Shown: piece by piece, positions 8,140 through 17,543 of the stretch
How the letters are laid out: each line of letters starts with the position of its first letter
How positions within the stretch are numbered: position 1 is the stretch's first letter
Assembly: GCA_945902075.1 (NCBI GenBank)
Contig: CAMDMA010000006.1
Span: 1 to 64,000, forward strand
DNA: 64,000 nucleotides
Direction: 5' to 3'
DNA from: Candidatus Kuenenia stuttgartensis
GTDB lineage: Bacteria > Planctomycetota > Phycisphaerae > Phycisphaerales > SM1A02
Notes under the pieces: generated by a model
The model's database searches: none
What the model saw: the letters and a program-made list of their open reading frames with translations, nothing else
Told to the model about the DNA's origin: nothing
Translations under genes and position numbers: made by a program

Positions 8140-9669
8140 TCAGGCTGCACCAACTGGGACCGGCGAAACCATCGGAGCTATCGATACTGGCTTCGCGTCG
8201 CGTCGCGCAACCTCATTCACGAAGCTAATACCTGCCGTTTCGAGCCGATTCGAGATCTTTCGTGCCTTCGACGAGAGGTATGCGTGGAGGAGAAGCGAAG
8301 GAATCGCAACGATCAGTCCATATTCTGTGGTGATGAGTGCCTCAGAGATTCCGCTCGAGAGAGTCTTCACATCACCGGTTCCGTAGATGGTGATCAGACT
8401 GAAGGTGTTCATGATGCCCGTAACGGTTCCGAGGAGACCAAGAAGCGGCGCAGCAGCAGCGGAAGTCGCAACAAAGGGAAGCATGGACTGAGCCTTCAAC
8501 TGTGTCCGGTGCATCACCTCATACATGCTCTCCTCCATGATCTCGCGTCCCGAGTCCATGGTGGATACGCCGGTCTCAAACATACGGCCAAGCGGACCAG
8601 GAAGCTTCGCAGCAAGTGCCGCGGCCTTCGCACGCTCACCCGCACCGACAGCACGGAGAACATCGCGCACGCGGCGCTCGGAAGGCATCCGAATGAACAT
8701 CATCATCACCCACTTAAAGAGCGCAACGAGAAGCGCTGCGCCAGCGAGTACACCGATGGGCCACATGACCGGGCCGCCCTTTTTGATGTGCTCCCAAAGT
8801 GTCTCTTCCGTCTCAGCGATGCGATGAGCGTTGCCGAGCGTCGGATCGAACGGCATGCTGCCTGTGCCGCTCGCGACGTAACTTGCAGCCGCAGTGCGGA
8901 CCTCAGGGACTTCGAAGATGGTCACGTTCGGTTCGAGCGATCCGAGCCGCTGCTCCGCGGTACCGACGAGATTTCCATCCGCACTTCGGAAGAGCGCGAC
9001 TGGTCCCGCAAGAACGAATGTTCCGGGGATGACGGCACCCGTCGAGTCGACGGCAGATCCGTCGAAACGCGTTCCATTGAAAGCCTCGTGAAGCCGTTCA
9101 ATTCCAGCCGAAAGCATCTTCACCTGTACTTCAAAGCGCTGCTTGGCGGGAAGTTCATCATTCTCCGTCACGTCACGCGTTGCCTCAAGATCTTTCCGCA
9201 TGCGCTGAAGTTCAGTGATGTGGAGACCCGACTCAAAATTGCGCAGGTACTCGACGAGGAGGTTTGATAGATACGCAACCTCTTCCTCACGGGACTTGAT
9301 CTCAGCAGTCAGCTTCGTCAAGTCGAGCGAGCGCGTTGCGAGCAAGTTTGTCGTCGCTTGATACTTCTGCCGCGCCTTGATGAGCGATTGCTCAAGATCA
9401 CCAATCTCTCGCATCAGCGGAATCTTTTCCGCTGCCGTGTTTGTGCGGAAGGCTGAGAGCTCAGCAAGACTCGATTCGAGTTTTGCCTCGATATCCTTTG
9501 CCGCTGCGGCAAAGGTAGGCGCTGCTACAGCCGGAGTTTCCGCCTGCGCGGTGGATTCGGGTTGCGCGGGCGACTGCGCGAGCGCTGAAGAAAGCGCAGT
9601 GAGCGCAATCATCACGGAAACGCTGCGGCCGGCGGTACGGAGCAAATTTGTTTGGTGCGTCGTGTTCAT
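8140..9669 (-). CDS. TtpC-like coiled-coil plus MotA/TolQ/ExbB protein
   Basis: 509 residues. A signal peptide (to SSALAQ), a long periplasmic coiled coil (residues ~55-200, e.g. KDIEAKLESSLAELSAF and LTAEIKSREEEVAYLSNLL), a beta-rich part (~215-290), then a membrane part with GPVMWPIGVLAGAALLVALF and a TolQ/ExbB core (AAPLLGLLGTVTGIMNTF, SSGISEALITTEYGLIVAIPSLL). This is the build of TtpC, the extra ExbB-like subunit that TonB2 systems of Vibrio and relatives need. The large N-terminal part probably contacts the DUF3450 protein encoded 19 bp upstream. Confidence 0.9.
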   Translation of the reverse strand: MNTTHQTNLLRTAGRSVSVMIALTALSSALAQSPAQPESTAQAETPAVAAPTFAAAAKDIEAKLESSLAELSAFRTNTAAEKIPLMREIGDLEQSLIKARQKYQATTNLLATRSLDLTKLTAEIKSREEEVAYLSNLLVEYLRNFESGLHITELQRMRKDLEATRDVTENDELPAKQRFEVQVKMLSAGIERLHEAFNGTRFDGSAVDSTGAVIPGTFVLAGPVALFRSADGNLVGTAEQRLGSLEPNVTIFEVPEVRTAAASYVASGTGSMPFDPTLGNAHRIAETEETLWEHIKKGGPVMWPIGVLAGAALLVALFKWVMMMFIRMPSERRVRDVLRAVGAGERAKAAALAAKLPGPLGRMFETGVSTMDSGREIMEESMYEVMHRTQLKAQSMLPFVATSAAAAPLLGLLGTVTGIMNTFSLITIYGTGDVKTLSSGISEALITTEYGLIVAIPSLLLHAYLSSKARKISNRLETAGISFVNEVARRDAKPVSIAPMVSPVPVGAA

Positions 9670-9688
9670 GGCGTTAGCTCCTTGCTCC

Positions 9689-10510
9689 TTACTTCACTCC
9701 GAGTGGAACCGGCACAAACTCGGCCGGACTCTCGTTCTTCAAAATCGCGACGACCTTGGCGATCTGCAGCGCGTAGTCGTTGGCGGGTGTCCAGGTCCAA
9801 CCTGAATCACTCGCGCCACCCACTCCAGCGAGCTTCCCGCCACCACCAACGTAGTAGCCCTGCGCGAGTCCAAGGTAGACCGCTGTGACCTCTGCGCTCG
9901 AGCCGTCGGCGAGCTTGCGTACCTCGCTCGTGACGGTGATCTCGCGACTGAACTTGTTGACCTCATTGATGATGCCGACCACGTTTTGAAACCGTGTCGA
10001 AAGTGCAAGCTCAGATTTTGCAGGGTCGTCGGGAAGCCGCTGTGTCAACGGACGAATCTTCTCGCGGATCGGATCAGGAAGACGCTTTACAAGTTCCTTC
10101 GTTCGCGTCTCAAGTGCCGACGCGACTGAAGCGAATTCGCTGCTTGCGGACTTCAGTGCATCGTTCTTCGCGACGAGTTCCGCCGCCGTCCGATCTGCAC
10201 CGGTCACTGACTTCTCTGCCTCCACGATGCGCCCTTCGACCTCGCCGACCTCGCCCTTCAACATGTCGACGCGCGAATCAAGCATGTCCTTTCCAAGTGA
10301 CCAGTCGCGCATCTCTTCAGACAAGATGCGGCGGCACTCGACCCACCGTTCAAGCGTGGCGCGTGTCTCTTCGATCCGCGCTCCAATGTCGGCGGGCGTC
10401 TGAACCGACGCCGCGTCCTGCGCCGAAGCAGCCGCGACGAGAGCGAAAGGTGCAGAGAGGATCGCTGCAGAAAACAGGGCCGTTCGCGAGAGAATTCGTG
10501 CGTTTGTCAT
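9689..10510 (-). CDS. DUF3450 periplasmic coiled-coil protein of the TonB unit
   Basis: 273 residues from the ATG at 10510; an upstream TTG frame exists but this ATG opens a signal peptide (ILSRTALFSAAILSAPFALVAAASAQ). The mature N-terminal half is a coiled coil (RIEETRATLERWVECRRILSEEM, then DMLKGEVGEVEGRIVEAEKS), and the C-terminal half has AEVTAVYLGLAQGYYV, diagnostic of the DUF3450 family. DUF3450 genes regularly precede ttpC-exbB-exbD-tonB in other phyla; the function is unknown but an accessory or stator role in the TonB machine is the usual guess. It begins 47 bp after the receptor gene. Confidence 0.88.
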   Translation of the reverse strand: MTNARILSRTALFSAAILSAPFALVAAASAQDAASVQTPADIGARIEETRATLERWVECRRILSEEMRDWSLGKDMLDSRVDMLKGEVGEVEGRIVEAEKSVTGADRTAAELVAKNDALKSASSEFASVASALETRTKELVKRLPDPIREKIRPLTQRLPDDPAKSELALSTRFQNVVGIINEVNKFSREITVTSEVRKLADGSSAEVTAVYLGLAQGYYVGGGGKLAGVGGASDSGWTWTPANDYALQIAKVVAILKNESPAEFVPVPLGVK

Positions 10511-10557
10511 AGGTTGCTGCCTGATGGCGCCTGGTGCATGGCCGGGGCGGTTTGGGT

Positions 10558-13500
10558 TCAAAAGTTCATCTGGAAGGACAGGCCGACCGCGAAGTCGATG
10601 CCTGCCGTGTAGGAGGTATTGAGAATGTCGGGACCGATGTACTCAGAGCGGTACACGGTCTGAATCTCCGGATTCAGAAGGTTCTTCGCCTGGAAAAACA
10701 ACTTCCAATGCTCAGTGATTTGCTGCTGCATCGTGAAGTTGAGCGTGGCATAGGACAGCGAGTAGACGCTTGGAATAAACACGCCAGTTAGCCGCTCTGC
10801 GCCTGCACCGGTTTCAAGTGTTTCGCCTTGCACGTTGTAAAACAGGCCAAGCGTCGTTCCCAACGGCTCCCACTCGTACGTAGCATTGAGGTTGAGCAGA
10901 AAGCCTGGCGTCCCTGCCATGTCACGCGAAGCAATTGGAAAGCCGATTTCGGTGAAATCTGCCTGCTCGTCCTCAGGCAACGTCACACTCGAACGAATGA
11001 AAGTAGCGTTCGCACCGAGAGACAATCCTTGCAGATCCTCGTGCACCGCCTCCATGTCGAGGCGCATTTCAAGTTCGGCGCCCGTCATGGATCCCTCTGG
11101 GTAGTTCACTGCAGTCGTGTACGCGAAGTTTTGTGGCGCGACGAATTGCGCGTACTCAATCGGAAGATCGATCGACTTGTAAAAGAGTGAGCCAGAGAAG
11201 AACAGTCCCTCGACCGGCTTGTAGTCGGCGCGGAGATCAAAATTCTCAACTGAACTCATCTCAAGCTCGGGGTTTCCGATGAAAATTGGGCCACCGAGAA
11301 ACTCCTGCTGCAGAATCGGTGTGAGCTCGCGGAACGTCTGCCGCGCAATCGTTTTCGCAGCGTTGGCCGTGAGAACCCAACACTCATCTGGTGTCCACTT
11401 CACACCAATCTGGGGCAGCAGATCGTTCTGCTTAAAATCGACATTCGCAGCGTCTGGATTGTCAGCGAAGCTGATCGGCACGAGTCCGCCTGGCGGAAAC
11501 CACGTCGCCCCAGCCTCGCCGTACACCTCTGTTGACAGTGATGTCGACTCAACGCGAGCGCCGGTGATGAGATTGAACTGCTCACCTAATGGCAAGTCCA
11601 CCATGCCATACACCGCGCCAATTTTTTGCTGCCCGTCGTAATCGATGTCATAGACCGACTCAATCATCGGGTGATTCTGGTCGGGGAAGACTGCACTCCA
11701 TGGCTCGTCCCAACCCGACACATAAAATGTGTCGGGATCATCGGCATTGCTGAAACTCTCTTGCGTGTACGAGCGCTCGACGCTGTCACCAAAAAATCCA
11801 AACTTCGCGTAGCCCTGCCGCTCGTTGTCGGTCAGAAATGGCAACTTCACGTTGCCTGCGAGTTGCGTGCTCGATTCGGTGACCTTCTGCCAGATGTGCT
11901 GCGCCCAACCAAGACCCGTCGACTCGGCAGGGCGAAGTGCGAGCCACGCGCCGGGCTCACCGGGAAAATACTCATCGGACTCAGGGAGCCAGTAGGCAGA
12001 AAATTGCGTTTTGTCGGGCTGATCGAATACTGCCTCGCTAAACGCAACTCGCCAGTCGATGATCGGCGCAAGTGCGGCTTCCTCTTCCGACACGCCCTCG
12101 TCGAACGTGAGCCTGTGCTCGCCGTTGAAGATCGCGGATGATGTCGAGCGTTCGGTGTACACCAGGGTTTCGAGTCGCTGGTACGGCGACCACAGCCACT
12201 GCGCGTTGTTGCCGGGTGCTGACGGATCGTTCGGGTCGTACTCAGGATTTCCTGGCGTGAACTCGGGGCCGGTGAAGTACGCTTTTCCGCGCGTATTTTC
12301 AGACAGTACGGCCGTGTTGTCGGCGACGCGCGTGTAGAGGAGTGCGACACCAAACTTGTGGTTTGTGGATTCAATGCCGAAGGAACCCAGTGTGCCCCAC
12401 TGCACAGACTCAGAGCCTTGGGTGACATCCAGTAGGCTCGACTGAAACTCACCCTGTGATGGCGACCCAGAGTAGTACTCCGGTACCACTCCCTCGTCGG
12501 GTGTTACGAACCAGCTGTCCTCAACGCCATTGTCAAAGTACGACGAATCCCGCTCGTAGAAAAAGCTCAGGAAGCCGCCGATCTTTACGTCATCGGTGAG
12601 ATCCCACTTCCCGCCGCCGGACGCAGACCACTTGTAGTCAAGAGGCGAACTCTCGGTGGTCGTGCCGACAGCGCTTGACCACGACTCGCCGATGATGTCC
12701 GTCGGAATCCCACGGTCCGCCCCCGTGCCCCACGTGTTCACTCCGCCGCCGGGCTCGTAGGTGAGAAAATCGTCGCGGAACGATGCCTGCGAATTGAAGT
12801 TCGCCTGCGCCTTGATCTCGAAGGAAGATTCCTCGGGAATATCCTTCAGATCAATGTTGATCGCGCCACCCGACGCATCGCCCTGCTGATCAGGCGTGAA
12901 AGTCTTACTGACCTGCACACTCTCGATCACCGCAGTCGGAAACTGATCGAGCTGCACCGCGCGCCGCTCAGCATCGGAAGTCGGCAACCGAACACCATCG
13001 AGCTGCGCGCTGACGTAGCGGTCCGGAAGTCCGCGGATCACCGCGTATTTGCCGTCCTGGACTGATGCACCTGGGACAAGGAGAAGAGCCGCTGCCGCAT
13101 CACTTGCACCCGCCTTCGAGAGGATTTCAGCACCAACAGAGTCAAGGAGTTGGGGGCTCTCAAGGCGAAGGGTCAGCAGCGCTGCCTCAGTCCCGCCGAG
13201 TTCGAGTTCCTGCACCACAAACTCGTCCATGTCCTCAAACTCACCGACGAGTTCGGAGTTCATGTTCGCCACCTGACCCGCGACCACCACCACGTCTGCT
13301 TTCACCTGCCGGACAAAGCCCTCCTTTGAAAGGATGAGCGTGTACCGCCCGGCCGGAAGCGAGAGCCCAAAGTCGCCGTCGTTGCCAGTGGTCGTCTTCA
13401 GACCCGTCTCAACGACGGTGACGGTGGCACCAACAACCGGGCCGCCTAAGTCTCGGTCCGTGAGAAATCCGCGAAGCGTGCCAGCATCCTGCACAACCGC

Positions 13501-13566
13501 AGCACCAACTGCCGATGAGACGATCGCAGTGACCGTCGCGATAAAGATGAAGGGTCGGCTGTGCAT
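10558..13566 (-). CDS. TonB-dependent outer-membrane receptor
   Basis: 1002 residues. Signal peptide (1-~22), a carboxypeptidase-regulatory-like beta domain (~28-110, GTLRGFLTDRDLGGPVVGATV), a plug domain (~150-255, with VIRGLPDRYVSAQLDGVRLP and DASGGAINIDLKDIP) and a 22-strand barrel ending in a C-terminal Phe (VGLSFQMNF), the Bam recognition signal. The long barrel and added N-terminal domain fit SusC-like or outer-membrane polymer/siderophore uptake receptors; no SusD follows. The substrate is not readable. Being joined to its own TonB machine and to a beta-helix surface protein implies dedicated uptake of one ligand class. No strong ribosome site precedes the ATG. Confidence 0.93.
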   Translation of the reverse strand: MHSRPFIFIATVTAIVSSAVGAAVVQDAGTLRGFLTDRDLGGPVVGATVTVVETGLKTTTGNDGDFGLSLPAGRYTLILSKEGFVRQVKADVVVVAGQVANMNSELVGEFEDMDEFVVQELELGGTEAALLTLRLESPQLLDSVGAEILSKAGASDAAAALLLVPGASVQDGKYAVIRGLPDRYVSAQLDGVRLPTSDAERRAVQLDQFPTAVIESVQVSKTFTPDQQGDASGGAINIDLKDIPEESSFEIKAQANFNSQASFRDDFLTYEPGGGVNTWGTGADRGIPTDIIGESWSSAVGTTTESSPLDYKWSASGGGKWDLTDDVKIGGFLSFFYERDSSYFDNGVEDSWFVTPDEGVVPEYYSGSPSQGEFQSSLLDVTQGSESVQWGTLGSFGIESTNHKFGVALLYTRVADNTAVLSENTRGKAYFTGPEFTPGNPEYDPNDPSAPGNNAQWLWSPYQRLETLVYTERSTSSAIFNGEHRLTFDEGVSEEEAALAPIIDWRVAFSEAVFDQPDKTQFSAYWLPESDEYFPGEPGAWLALRPAESTGLGWAQHIWQKVTESSTQLAGNVKLPFLTDNERQGYAKFGFFGDSVERSYTQESFSNADDPDTFYVSGWDEPWSAVFPDQNHPMIESVYDIDYDGQQKIGAVYGMVDLPLGEQFNLITGARVESTSLSTEVYGEAGATWFPPGGLVPISFADNPDAANVDFKQNDLLPQIGVKWTPDECWVLTANAAKTIARQTFRELTPILQQEFLGGPIFIGNPELEMSSVENFDLRADYKPVEGLFFSGSLFYKSIDLPIEYAQFVAPQNFAYTTAVNYPEGSMTGAELEMRLDMEAVHEDLQGLSLGANATFIRSSVTLPEDEQADFTEIGFPIASRDMAGTPGFLLNLNATYEWEPLGTTLGLFYNVQGETLETGAGAERLTGVFIPSVYSLSYATLNFTMQQQITEHWKLFFQAKNLLNPEIQTVYRSEYIGPDILNTSYTAGIDFAVGLSFQMNF

Positions 13567-13889
13567 AGAACGAGCGTTGCGTGGAAATCACGTCGGCACA
13601 TCCCAGACGGGACAGGTCGAATGAAGGGGCGTAAGGTATGAGCGCGACTCTTGACCGAGGCTGTGAAGAGATTCAAGTTGAGTTCGGATGTCATCAACTG
13701 TGTGTTCACGCCGTGTAAAGCGTGGCGATCCAAGCAGCGCATGACACACTCTCTCGGACTCGGCTAGCGCGCGACAAAGTCTCGACATCTTGGCTTCCGC
13801 GCCAAAGAGCATGGCTGTAATCGCGATTCCATGCCTTGGGCGTTGCGCCCTGATGGCGGGCCAAAGAACCTCTGACGCGCACGCGCCAC
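13567..13889. other. spacer before the receptor gene; possible small ORF
   Basis: 323 bases between the helical-repeat gene and the receptor gene, both on the minus strand. A short frame at 13588-13812 (minus, ~74 residues, MLFGAEAKMSRLCRALAESE…) could be read as a small helical protein, but it has no recognisable domain or good ribosome site. I see no terminator with a U-tract here, so read-through into the receptor gene is possible. Confidence 0.3.
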
Positions 13890-15143
13890 TCACCACGGAG
13901 TAGACAAACCCGCACGGATCGCAGCCAGCCGCGTCCACATCGCCTCATCGGGTTCTGTTCCCGAAATCGCGAGTGATGCACAGGTCTGGGCAAGGTCCTC
14001 AGCGCGCGGGCGCGCGTTCGGGTTGAGGGCCCCCGCTTCAATCGCCCAACGGTAGATCTCGACAGCGCGATCACGCGCACCAAATGCGACAAATGCCTCG
14101 GCAGCCGGACGAAGTGCCTGTGCACGAAAAACATTCGCGACCGCTTCTTCGTTCGCCTTGAACGCAGCGATGCCAGTCTCAAGCGCCGAAACGCCAGCAT
14201 CGTCGCCTTGGGCACGCGCGATGCGCCGCGCAAGGGCTGCTGTGATAGGAAGCTCTGACTCGGGTGCCCAACGCACCTCATCACGCACAGCACGTGCACG
14301 CTCGATCAGCGCAACCGCTGCAGTTTTTGCTCCGTCATCCAATCGCACATCGGCAAGGCGCAGCAGCGCATGGATGTAGAGCTCGCGCGCGATCTTGCCA
14401 TTCGCAGCAGTAAAGACAGACTCGATCTCAGACCAGCGGACCTCATCGCCATCGAGCATGGTCGCAAGTTGCACACATGCTTCGAGGGCGTTGATCGTTG
14501 CATCAAGGCTTCCTGATGCAACCGACTTGCGGATATCCTCGAGAATCGCAGCGAACTGCTCAGGGGTCGCGGTTGCCGCGCGCGTTGCCGTGATCTTGCC
14601 GCGCTCGGCGTCGCCCACCAGCGCTTCCAAATCGCGCACGCGGTCGGCCTCGCCCAAGAGTGCTTCGGCCTGCGCGACACCAACACGAATCCGATCGCGC
14701 TGCCAATCAAGGACGCGCGGACCAAGTGACTCCGCGCGTGCGATGAATCGCTCCGCCGACACACGATCCCCAGCCTTGGCTGCAGAGACCGCAAGATCGC
14801 TGTAGACAACACCGCGCCGCCATGTCGTGATGTTCGTAGCAAAATCTTCGCCCCTTGCTACATCACCCAGCGCAACAGCCGCGCGAGCGACCACTTCCTG
14901 TACCCGCGCGCGGTCGCGCTCGTGGGGATCGGTGGGAATTGCGTCGGCCGCGTCGCGACCAAGATCAAGTAAGCGAGCGCGGGCCGCGCTGATCAACTGA
15001 TTTTGCGCCGCCGACGCGGTCACGCCAACAGTCTCTTGCTTCGTTGCATTCGTGTTTGCATTTGTGGCTCCCTCAGCCCCAAGTGCCGACGCGCAAACGG
15101 TGAACAGAATCATCAGAAAGATCGTCATCGAGATCATGGTCAC
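13890..15143 (-). CDS. exported alpha-helical repeat protein of unknown function
   Basis: 417 residues with a signal peptide (MTMISMTIFLMILFTVCASALGAE). The rest is Ala/Arg-rich and almost entirely helical, with TPR-like or solenoid pairs (VVYSDLAVSAAKAGDRVSAERFIA, LYIHALLRLADVRLDDGAKTAAVALIE, AAEAFVAFGARDRAVEIYRWAIE). No enzyme motif is seen. It lies between a beta-helix surface protein gene and the TonB-dependent receptor gene on the same strand, so it may belong to the same periplasmic uptake or secretion machine. I do not recognise a named family. Confidence 0.75.
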   Translation of the reverse strand: MTMISMTIFLMILFTVCASALGAEGATNANTNATKQETVGVTASAAQNQLISAARARLLDLGRDAADAIPTDPHERDRARVQEVVARAAVALGDVARGEDFATNITTWRRGVVYSDLAVSAAKAGDRVSAERFIARAESLGPRVLDWQRDRIRVGVAQAEALLGEADRVRDLEALVGDAERGKITATRAATATPEQFAAILEDIRKSVASGSLDATINALEACVQLATMLDGDEVRWSEIESVFTAANGKIARELYIHALLRLADVRLDDGAKTAAVALIERARAVRDEVRWAPESELPITAALARRIARAQGDDAGVSALETGIAAFKANEEAVANVFRAQALRPAAEAFVAFGARDRAVEIYRWAIEAGALNPNARPRAEDLAQTCASLAISGTEPDEAMWTRLAAIRAGLSTPW

Positions 15144-15189
15144 TTTCGGAATTGGCTAGACGCGTTGAGACAACCATTCACCTGCTATT

Positions 15190-15257
15190 CGAGAAGCCTC
15201 CCGCACAACGCTGGAGGCTTCTCGGAAAGGGCCTGACGGCACGAATGCCGCCAGGCC
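15190..15257 (-). terminator. two adjacent hairpins after the beta-helix gene
   Basis: First hairpin met on the minus strand: 12-bp arms 15257-15246 / 15241-15230 with one mismatch and a TTCG tetraloop. Second: perfect 12-bp arms 15224-15213 / 15201-15190 with an 11-base loop. Neither is followed by a U-tract. They lie between the beta-helix gene and the helical-repeat gene and could attenuate or stabilise the mRNA, giving more transcript of the upstream gene. Confidence 0.6.
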
Positions 15258-15286
15258 GTGGTTCCATTCGTTTTGAACGGCTTTGA

Positions 15287-17083
15287 TCAGCCGCAGCTAC
15301 CCCACGCGGCAAGAAGCGCAGAAAGGTCGGCAGCGTCAATCTGGCCATTGTTGTCGATGTCGCCGGTACCCGAATTTCCCCAGTTTCCGAGCAGGCTGGA
15401 AAGGTCGGCAGCGGAGATCTCGCCATCGCCATTAAGGTCAGCGGGGCAAGAAACTGCAACCGTGCAGAACGATCGCGGAGTTGAGATGATGCCGTAGTCG
15501 TCCGCTGCGGTCCAACCACAGGTCCAAACTGAGTCTGTCGCGAACGCGCCACGGAAGCTAGACGCCTCGAAGAAACCATCGTTTGGTGCGGGGGCAACGA
15601 GCGCTGCGGTCACCGCGTCATTTGCAGCACGCGGATCGATCGACGCCACTGGCGAGACAGAGAGACTCGGCGAAACAACAATCGTCGTTCCACGAACGAG
15701 CCCGACCATCGGGAGCGCGGTTGCCTTCACGTTTCCGTTACCCGCAGTTGAGAAGCCAAGGAAATCAGCCTCTGCAAACGGACCAGTCGGGAGACTCGCG
15801 ATCGTCGATCCCGAGTTCGAGAGATTCGTATTCGGGAAGTTGTGGGCGACTGTGTCCTTCATCTCGCAGAGTTTGCCGTTCACCTGGGCGCGGTAAAAGG
15901 AGATTGGGTTCGCCGGTGCGTTGAGATTTGAAGCACCTGCTGCCTGGAGAAAAGAGTACGAAGTCGACCAGCGCGTCTGGAAGTTGAGAGTGCCGTTGAG
16001 ACCGAAGCCACCGGATCCATCTGAGGGATTTTCGCTTCGAACGAGCGCCTCGCCGAAGCCAGTGAAGACCGACTGACGGATCTGCATGTTCACGTTGTCG
16101 CGCCATGCAGTCGCAAGATCGCCACCGTTTGAGCCTGTGCCACTCCCGGGATTTCCAACAACAGTCATGTTGTAAAGGACACCTGAGGTCACTGGCTGAT
16201 AGTCGGAGCGCTCCGCCCCGTCCATCTCGATGCCGTTATCGCCGAAGCCAGAGCCCGAAGTTGAGCCAGCCTTGCAGTAACCCTGCACGATGAGCCCGTA
16301 CTGGATCTTGCCGCGCCAACCCTGATCGAGGTCGAGGCTGTCGTCGCCGACGTTCCAGATGCTGACGTACTGCATATTCACAGTGCCGCCCCAAACCTCA
16401 ATGCCGTCGTCAAGGTTGTTGATCACATCGATGTGGTCGATGATCGTTTCGCGACCAACGCCGCCGCAGGCGAGACCGTTGAGCTCGACGTTGTTACCAA
16501 CGAACTGACCACCGTAACGAAGCGATACAAACGAGAGCGTGCCGCTGTTGTCGTCATCGTTGCCGCCGCCGTAGTACGGACGAGTATCCTTCGCACTCGA
16601 CGCAATCAGACCTTCCATGATCGCGCGATTGTTCGCATTCGGTGAAGCCGTGTTGCCAGGGACAGCGTCCTCAGAAATGTAGCCTGCGCCAAGGAGGGTT
16701 ACGTTGCCCCACTCAGAGGTCGCTGTCGGGCGGAATGCGCCGCGCGGATTTCCCGCGTTCCACGAATCGAAATCTGCCTGCGAGGTGAAGATGATCGGCT
16801 CATCCTGCGTACCGATGGCAATGAGGCGTGCACCCTTGGTCGCGACGAGTGCGGCGCGCGTGTTGCCGTTCAGCTCGCTCGCGATGACAGTGCCTTCCTG
16901 GATCTCAAGCGTGGCACCTGGGTTGATGTAGACATCAGCCTTGAGGACGTAGACGTTGTTCTTTGTCCAAGTCGTCGAAGCAGTGATATCCGAGGCGACG
17001 AGGATCTCGGCACCGTGGGCGGAAGCTGCGGCGGCAAGGCCGAAGCCGATCGTGGCGAGGTATGCGCTGGTGTTGCTCTTCAT
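15287..17083 (-). CDS. secreted right-handed beta-helix surface protein with dockerin-like tail
   Basis: 598 residues from the ATG at 17083, which has AAGGA nine bases upstream and opens a signal peptide (TSAYLATIGFGLAAAASAHGAE). The body is a beta-helix with a repeated pattern of short strands, rich in Asn/Gly (DHIDVINNLDDGIEVWGGTV, MQYVSIWNVGDDSLDLDQGW). The final ~53 residues are the dockerin-like pair, from CPADLNGDG to a terminal WGSCG. Proteins of this type are often encoded next to TonB-dependent receptors in marine bacteria; here it is the first gene of the nine-gene TonB cluster. A role in capturing substrate at the surface is inference. Confidence 0.82.
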   Translation of the reverse strand: MKSNTSAYLATIGFGLAAAASAHGAEILVASDITASTTWTKNNVYVLKADVYINPGATLEIQEGTVIASELNGNTRAALVATKGARLIAIGTQDEPIIFTSQADFDSWNAGNPRGAFRPTATSEWGNVTLLGAGYISEDAVPGNTASPNANNRAIMEGLIASSAKDTRPYYGGGNDDDNSGTLSFVSLRYGGQFVGNNVELNGLACGGVGRETIIDHIDVINNLDDGIEVWGGTVNMQYVSIWNVGDDSLDLDQGWRGKIQYGLIVQGYCKAGSTSGSGFGDNGIEMDGAERSDYQPVTSGVLYNMTVVGNPGSGTGSNGGDLATAWRDNVNMQIRQSVFTGFGEALVRSENPSDGSGGFGLNGTLNFQTRWSTSYSFLQAAGASNLNAPANPISFYRAQVNGKLCEMKDTVAHNFPNTNLSNSGSTIASLPTGPFAEADFLGFSTAGNGNVKATALPMVGLVRGTTIVVSPSLSVSPVASIDPRAANDAVTAALVAPAPNDGFFEASSFRGAFATDSVWTCGWTAADDYGIISTPRSFCTVAVSCPADLNGDGEISAADLSSLLGNWGNSGTGDIDNNGQIDAADLSALLAAWGSCG

Positions 17084-17543
17084 GGTCAGGTCCTTCAGTA
17101 GGGAGAACGGGATGGAGCCAAATGCTCCGCGAATCGATGGTGAACTCGCAGATTTCCGCGAGACAGAGGACAATGCGTGGCGAATCTTCACGAGGTGCTT
17201 GTTCTCGGCTCAGGTTGCGCGAAGATTGCGCTTGCACCGAGAGTCGTTGGAGTTCTCTCCAACGGACGAGATGAAGGTAGAAGCCGTCTGTGTGCGAACG
17301 ATGAAGAGCGCGTTTGTTCGACGCGTAAAGTGGACTCTTGATGGAGTCGCTTCCTTGACCGTTTCTTCACGTGATCTGAGTGATGTGCACGAGTGAGGCC
17401 TTGCTTCGCAGAGTCGTCGAGCCTCGCAGCACGCGACTGCACTCGCCGCAACTCGCTGCCACATCAGTGCATGCGCCGAAACAACGCGGAATCGCTGCGT
17501 CTGCCGCGACCAACGACACAGCGCCTTCCGGTACCTTACGCCG
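17084..17543. other. divergent promoter region
   Basis: 460 bases between divergent secreted-protein genes. No supported gene. It contains a perfect 8-bp hairpin with a TTCT loop (17245-17264). On the plus strand TACCTT (17532-17537) lies six bases before the ATG of the DUF1080 gene and could be a -10 box for a leaderless message; no good -35 is seen. Confidence 0.5.

Noticed and set aside
17245-17264. 8-bp hairpin as a terminator
   Set aside because: Lies in a divergent promoter region with no U-tract and no gene ending there; more likely an operator or chance.
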